Source of the DNA: SKLM01 sp041687115
GTDB taxonomy: Bacteria; Chloroflexota; Anaerolineae; B4-G1
Assembly: GCA_041687115.1 (NCBI GenBank)
Contig: JAWLCP010000097.1
Span: 1 to 10,125 of the forward strand
Direction: 5' to 3'
DNA: 10,125 nt
In this document: in pieces, positions 7,376 to 10,125 of the stretch
How positions within the stretch are numbered: the first letter of the stretch is position 1
How the letters are laid out: each line of letters opens with the position of its first letter
The notes under the pieces: model-generated
The model's database searches: none
What the model was told of the DNA's origin: nothing
The model's input: only the letters and a program-made list of their open reading frames with translations
Program-made: the position numbers and the translations under genes

Positions 7376-7379
7376 GGGC

Positions 7380-7856
7380 TCAGTCCGTGAGATGAACCTC
7401 GATTCCCAGTTCGTCAAGAACAGCCTGCTGAGCTTGCCACATCCGAGCCCGCTCTCGCTCGACCTGATCGTCGTATCCCAGGAGATGCAGGACGCCGTGA
7501 ACGACCAGTAACCGCAGTTCCGCCGCCAGATCATTGCCCGCTTCTAGAGCCTGAGTCTCAGCTTGGGGGAAGGAGATGATGACGTCGCCCAGATAACGCG
7601 GCAATCCGGGAACGTCAACGAAAGGTCCTTTCGTCTCGTTGGGAAAAGCCAGGACATCTGTAGACGTGTCCAGGCCACGATAGCGGCGGTTGAGTTCGCG
7701 CAAGACCTGGTCTTCAGTAATCACCACAGTCAGATGATGCGCATCCTTCACCCCTTGGAGCTCCAACGTAGCTTCAGCAGCCTCACGCAGGACCTTGGAC
7801 TCCACGCGACGCCCATAGCACTCATCAACCTGTACGTCAACGTTATGCAAGCTCAT
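7380..7856 (-). CDS. ybeY: Endoribonuclease YbeY (rRNA maturation factor)
   Basis: The product is a metal-dependent endoribonuclease involved in 16S rRNA 3'-end maturation and 70S ribosome quality control. It is 158 residues, the usual length. The family stretches LNRRYRGLDTSTDVLAFP (55-72) and YLGDVIIS (88-95) are present, and the zinc motif reads HGVLHLLGYDD (120-130). H120 and H124 are intact, but the third position is D130 (codon GAT) where most relatives have His (HxxxHxxxxxH). Asp at this position is also found in some bacterial groups, from memory the Bacteroidetes, so the enzyme may well be active. Its ATG overlaps the pgpH stop as ATGA, which indicates translational coupling. No good Shine-Dalgarno sequence is visible. 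Confidence 0.96.
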   Translation of the reverse strand: MSLHNVDVQVDECYGRRVESKVLREAAEATLELQGVKDAHHLTVVITEDQVLRELNRRYRGLDTSTDVLAFPNETKGPFVDVPGLPRYLGDVIISFPQAETQALEAGNDLAAELRLLVVHGVLHLLGYDDQVERERARMWQAQQAVLDELGIEVHLTD

Positions 7857-10012
7857 GACTCGTCGGCCGCTCTCGCTTCTACCTCGGCGGTACGCTCCTT
7901 TTCCTTGGGTTCCGGATACTTGATCCTGGGATGGAACGTTCCCTTCAAGGCGGACGCGAAGACCTCTCTAATGATCTCAATATCCTGAAGCGTCAAACCG
8001 GATTCATTCAACTGACCGTCCTCAATACGCTGATTGATGATTCGATTGACTATCTCTCCCAACTCCTCGGCGCTCACCGGACGCGCCGCCCGCACGGCGG
8101 CCTCGCAGCCATCCGCGAGCATCACAAGACCCGTTTCCTTGCTCTGAGGCTTTCGACCAGGATAACGGAAGCGATCCTCATCCACAAGCCCCTCATCGCC
8201 AGCCAATTCTACCGCCTTATCATAAAGAAAGCTTACCCGGCTCTCGCCATGGTGCTCTGGGATGAAGGCACGTACACGCGTGGGAAGGCGATAGCGTCGC
8301 GCCAACTTGATTCCATCATTGACGTGTCCAACGATCACCTCGGCGCTCGTTTCGGGATCCAATCGATCGTGCGGGTTCAGACCCTCAGTCTGGTTCTCGG
8401 CGAAGAAATACGGGCGGGCGATCTTGCCGATATCGTGATAGTAAGCCCCCACACGTGTGAGCAGAGCATTGGCCCCGATGTCCTCAGCGGCCTGTTCAGC
8501 TAGATTGGCCACCATCAGGCTATGGTGGTATGTTGCCGGCGCCTCGCGCAGCATGCGCTGGAGCAGAGGCCGCTCCGGCCGACTGAGCTCGATGAGCCGC
8601 ATTGTGGTGACAATGTCAAACAAGGGCCCGACGAGGAATAGCCCACCCAGCGCCAAGCTCGACGAGAGACCCCCATTAACCACCCCAGCTAACGCAGATG
8701 CCACCACTTCGCTGGGCTGGGCCACACCCTCCACCAGGTAGAGGATGGTCAGCACACTGGCGTGCGCCAGCCCCACGAAAGCACCGGCACGGAATATCTC
8801 ACCGATCCGTTCGACTCGATCTAGTGCCAGGGCGGCGACCAGCCCTCCCACCGCAGCGTAGATCGCCATATCCAGTGAGTTGCTGGCGATGACACCGGTC
8901 ACCGCACCCAGAAAAACGGCCGACGCTACTCCGACGTGCCTGCCCACCGTTGCTGTGAGCAGCATCGCCAGCGCTGGGGCGGGCGCCAGATACCGCAACA
9001 GCCCCCCGGGCGGCACCATCAACCCGGAACCAAGGACAAAGACGGTAGTCAGCAACACTGATAGAAACAGCTGTTGTCCAGACCATAGAACCTGGGGGGC
9101 GAATCGCGCCAGGTAGATGTAGAGCAACGTCACCCCCAAGACGGCCAGAACACCCGCTCCGACGAACTCAGTCCACGTCACGCGAGGCTGACGGAGTCCA
9201 AACTGATCCAGCACCTCAATATCGAGCGCGAGAACAGGATCTCCCTCGCGCACGATCACCTGACCCTCTTCAAATCGCCGCGTCACAGGTCCGACTGCTT
9301 CGCGTGCTTCACTCTGTGCCTGGGCCGTCGCCGCGGGATCAAGGAACGAGTTCGCGACCACGAAGGACTGCGTGAGCGCCGTGGCTATGGCAGCTTCCTC
9401 ATCGGAGAGATCGAGACCGATCATCCTGGGCACTCTCCTCCGTGCCTCGCTGACCTCCCCTTCGCGAATCTCTTGCCGCATCACCTCCCCGATCACAGCC
9501 AACGTCTCCAGCTGCACTCGATCCCAGCTCTCGGTGGACAGAGCGAGCAGACTGTCAATCGTCTCAGGGGCGAGACTGGATAACTCCGGCACCGCCAGGA
9601 CCCATGCTCGCTTCTGAGCCCTTGCAGCCAGAGAGTCAGCCCGAACTGACCCTAGGTAGTCGAGTACCTCACGGGCTCGCTCGAGCTGTTGACGAGCCAG
9701 GTCTCCCTGCGGCGAGGAGTAGATGGGGCTGACTCTGGAGGCAGCTCTCTCTCGTTCTTCTTCCCGGCGAATCCTGCTATCGTACACGAGAGAAGAAGGG
9801 GCACGAATCGTCTCAGGTGCTACGTCACCCTCCTCAAGCAACACCTGCCCAGTAGGCAACAACGGTTGAGCCATCACCAAGCCGGTCACAGCCGACAGCG
9901 CCAGGCCGAGCAGGACGAGGCGAAGCCAAGCCCACCAATGGCGGCGACGGCTTGACCCCGGCCTCGCCTGATCTCCGTTTCCGTTACTACTCTTCAACTC
10001 GTTCGTGCTCAT
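7853..10012 (-). CDS. pgpH: 7TM-HD domain cyclic-di-AMP phosphodiesterase PgpH-like
   Basis: The product is a membrane HD-domain phosphodiesterase; characterised members hydrolyse c-di-AMP to pApA. From ATG 10012 it has 719 residues, within the family range. A first membrane segment (about 30-48) is followed by an extracytoplasmic 7TMR-HDED sensor region (about 50-278), then six or so more membrane segments (about 282-469), and a cytoplasmic HD domain (about 490-640). Metal-binding residues are visible: H497 in TYHHS, H526-D527 in YYHDIGK, H563 in VGHV, H587-H588 in EHHGES and D634 in LADG. An in-frame ATG at 10039 is rejected because it lies inside the terminator hairpin and adds residues unlike the family. 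No Shine-Dalgarno sequence precedes 10012. The stop overlaps ybeY by 4 nt. A short charged C-terminal tail (about 702-719) is not part of the fold. Confidence 0.95.
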   Translation of the reverse strand: MSTNELKSSNGNGDQARPGSSRRRHWWAWLRLVLLGLALSAVTGLVMAQPLLPTGQVLLEEGDVAPETIRAPSSLVYDSRIRREEERERAASRVSPIYSSPQGDLARQQLERAREVLDYLGSVRADSLAARAQKRAWVLAVPELSSLAPETIDSLLALSTESWDRVQLETLAVIGEVMRQEIREGEVSEARRRVPRMIGLDLSDEEAAIATALTQSFVVANSFLDPAATAQAQSEAREAVGPVTRRFEEGQVIVREGDPVLALDIEVLDQFGLRQPRVTWTEFVGAGVLAVLGVTLLYIYLARFAPQVLWSGQQLFLSVLLTTVFVLGSGLMVPPGGLLRYLAPAPALAMLLTATVGRHVGVASAVFLGAVTGVIASNSLDMAIYAAVGGLVAALALDRVERIGEIFRAGAFVGLAHASVLTILYLVEGVAQPSEVVASALAGVVNGGLSSSLALGGLFLVGPLFDIVTTMRLIELSRPERPLLQRMLREAPATYHHSLMVANLAEQAAEDIGANALLTRVGAYYHDIGKIARPYFFAENQTEGLNPHDRLDPETSAEVIVGHVNDGIKLARRYRLPTRVRAFIPEHHGESRVSFLYDKAVELAGDEGLVDEDRFRYPGRKPQSKETGLVMLADGCEAAVRAARPVSAEELGEIVNRIINQRIEDGQLNESGLTLQDIEIIREVFASALKGTFHPRIKYPEPKEKERTAEVEARAADES

Positions 10013-10023
10013 AGCATACCAAC

Positions 10024-10049
10024 AAAAGGGAGCACCCAAGGCGCTCCCT
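10024..10049 (-). terminator. Intrinsic terminator upstream of pgpH
   Basis: On the minus strand, arms 10049-10040 and 10036-10027 form a 10-bp stem (A:T, then GGGAGC with GCTCCC, one G:U wobble, then two C:G pairs) closed by a 3-nt TTG loop. It is followed by TTTTG, whose first T closes the stem. The wobble pair forms only in the minus-strand RNA, which supports that orientation. It would end transcription of the upstream yqeY-like gene. The T tract lies only about 12 nt before the pgpH start codon. Confidence 0.75.
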
Positions 10050-10066
10050 CTCGTTACGGTGGCGTG

Positions 10067-10084
10067 ACTCGCTAGTCAGCGAGT
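10067..10084 (-). other. Perfect 7-bp hairpin just after the yqeY-like stop
   Basis: Arms 10067-10073 and 10078-10084 (ACTCGCT / AGCGAGT) are perfectly complementary around a 4-nt loop. The hairpin begins 3 nt after the stop codon of the upstream gene and has no T tract, so it is not itself a normal intrinsic terminator. It could protect the 3' end of the upstream mRNA or pause polymerase before the terminator that follows 17 nt later. Confidence 0.55.
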
Positions 10085-10086
10085 GC

Positions 10087-10125
10087 CTACTGGTTGGCTA
10101 ACAACTGGCGTACAACTTCGTTTAC
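10087..10125 (-). CDS. C-terminal end of a probable YqeY/GatB-like protein
   Basis: The minus strand from the right edge reads VNEVVRQLLANQ followed by TAG at 10089-10087; the rest of the gene lies outside the window. The ending resembles the C-terminus of YqeY/GatB-domain proteins, which often finish in a VN-x-(I/V)-V-x-x-LL pattern. yqeY is a frequent neighbour of pgpH and ybeY. Twelve residues are too few for a firm call. Confidence 0.45.
   Translation of the reverse strand, partial: VNEVVRQLLANQ

Noticed and set aside
7376..7534. Upstream extension of dgkA inside ybeY
   Set aside because: The extra 53 residues do not resemble the family, and the start at 7375 fits the usual length and the 4-nt spacing to ybeY.
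10013..10018. TATGCT as an extended -10 box for pgpH
   Set aside because: Transcription would start inside the coding sequence after the ATG, and no acceptable -35 hexamer lies at the right distance (the nearest gives a 15-nt spacer).

Overview
The window is a gene-dense, GC-rich stretch in which every supportable gene lies on the minus strand, so transcription runs from position 10125 towards position 1. The best guess at the organism is a member of the Chloroflexota, probably Anaerolineae-like. Two things point there: a GT39-type glycosyltransferase carrying the C-terminal beta domain that is very common in that group, and a partial polytopic membrane protein of a type also common there. 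This is inference from protein style and was not checked by a database search.

Right part (10125 to about 6992), housekeeping: the last 12 codons of a probable YqeY/GatB-like protein, two consecutive hairpins of which the second looks like an intrinsic terminator, then a tight cluster of pgpH (7TM-HD cyclic-di-AMP phosphodiesterase), ybeY (rRNA maturation endonuclease) and a dgkA-type lipid kinase. pgpH and ybeY overlap by 4 nt (ATGA), and dgkA starts 4 nt after ybeY stops. This matches the well-known yqeY / pgpH / ybeY / dgkA neighbourhood, but without phoH between yqeY and pgpH.

Middle part (6923 to 5852), information processing: greA, with a good Shine-Dalgarno sequence, followed 28 nt later by an iron-sulfur uracil-DNA glycosylase of the family-4 type.

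Left part (5828 to 1), cell envelope and carbohydrate: a 904-residue lipoprotein with a jelly-roll domain and a six-hairpin glycosidase-like domain, a 712-residue GT39-type glycosyltransferase with an extracytoplasmic C-terminal beta domain, and the first 227 residues of a second polytopic membrane protein. The GT39 gene is preceded by a near-consensus promoter placed so close to the ATG that its mRNA should be leaderless. Together these three could form a locus that builds or trims a surface glycan, but no substrate can be read from the sequence.

I saw no tRNA, rRNA, CRISPR array, insertion sequence, integrase or obvious phage gene. The most interesting points are the predicted leaderless promoter, the unassigned multidomain glycosidase lipoprotein beside two membrane proteins of GT-C style, the His-to-Asp change in the YbeY metal motif, and the terminator placed directly before the pgpH start codon. 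I do not see clear evidence for a wholly new system. Gaps between genes are all shorter than 300 bases; the longest is 684-914.
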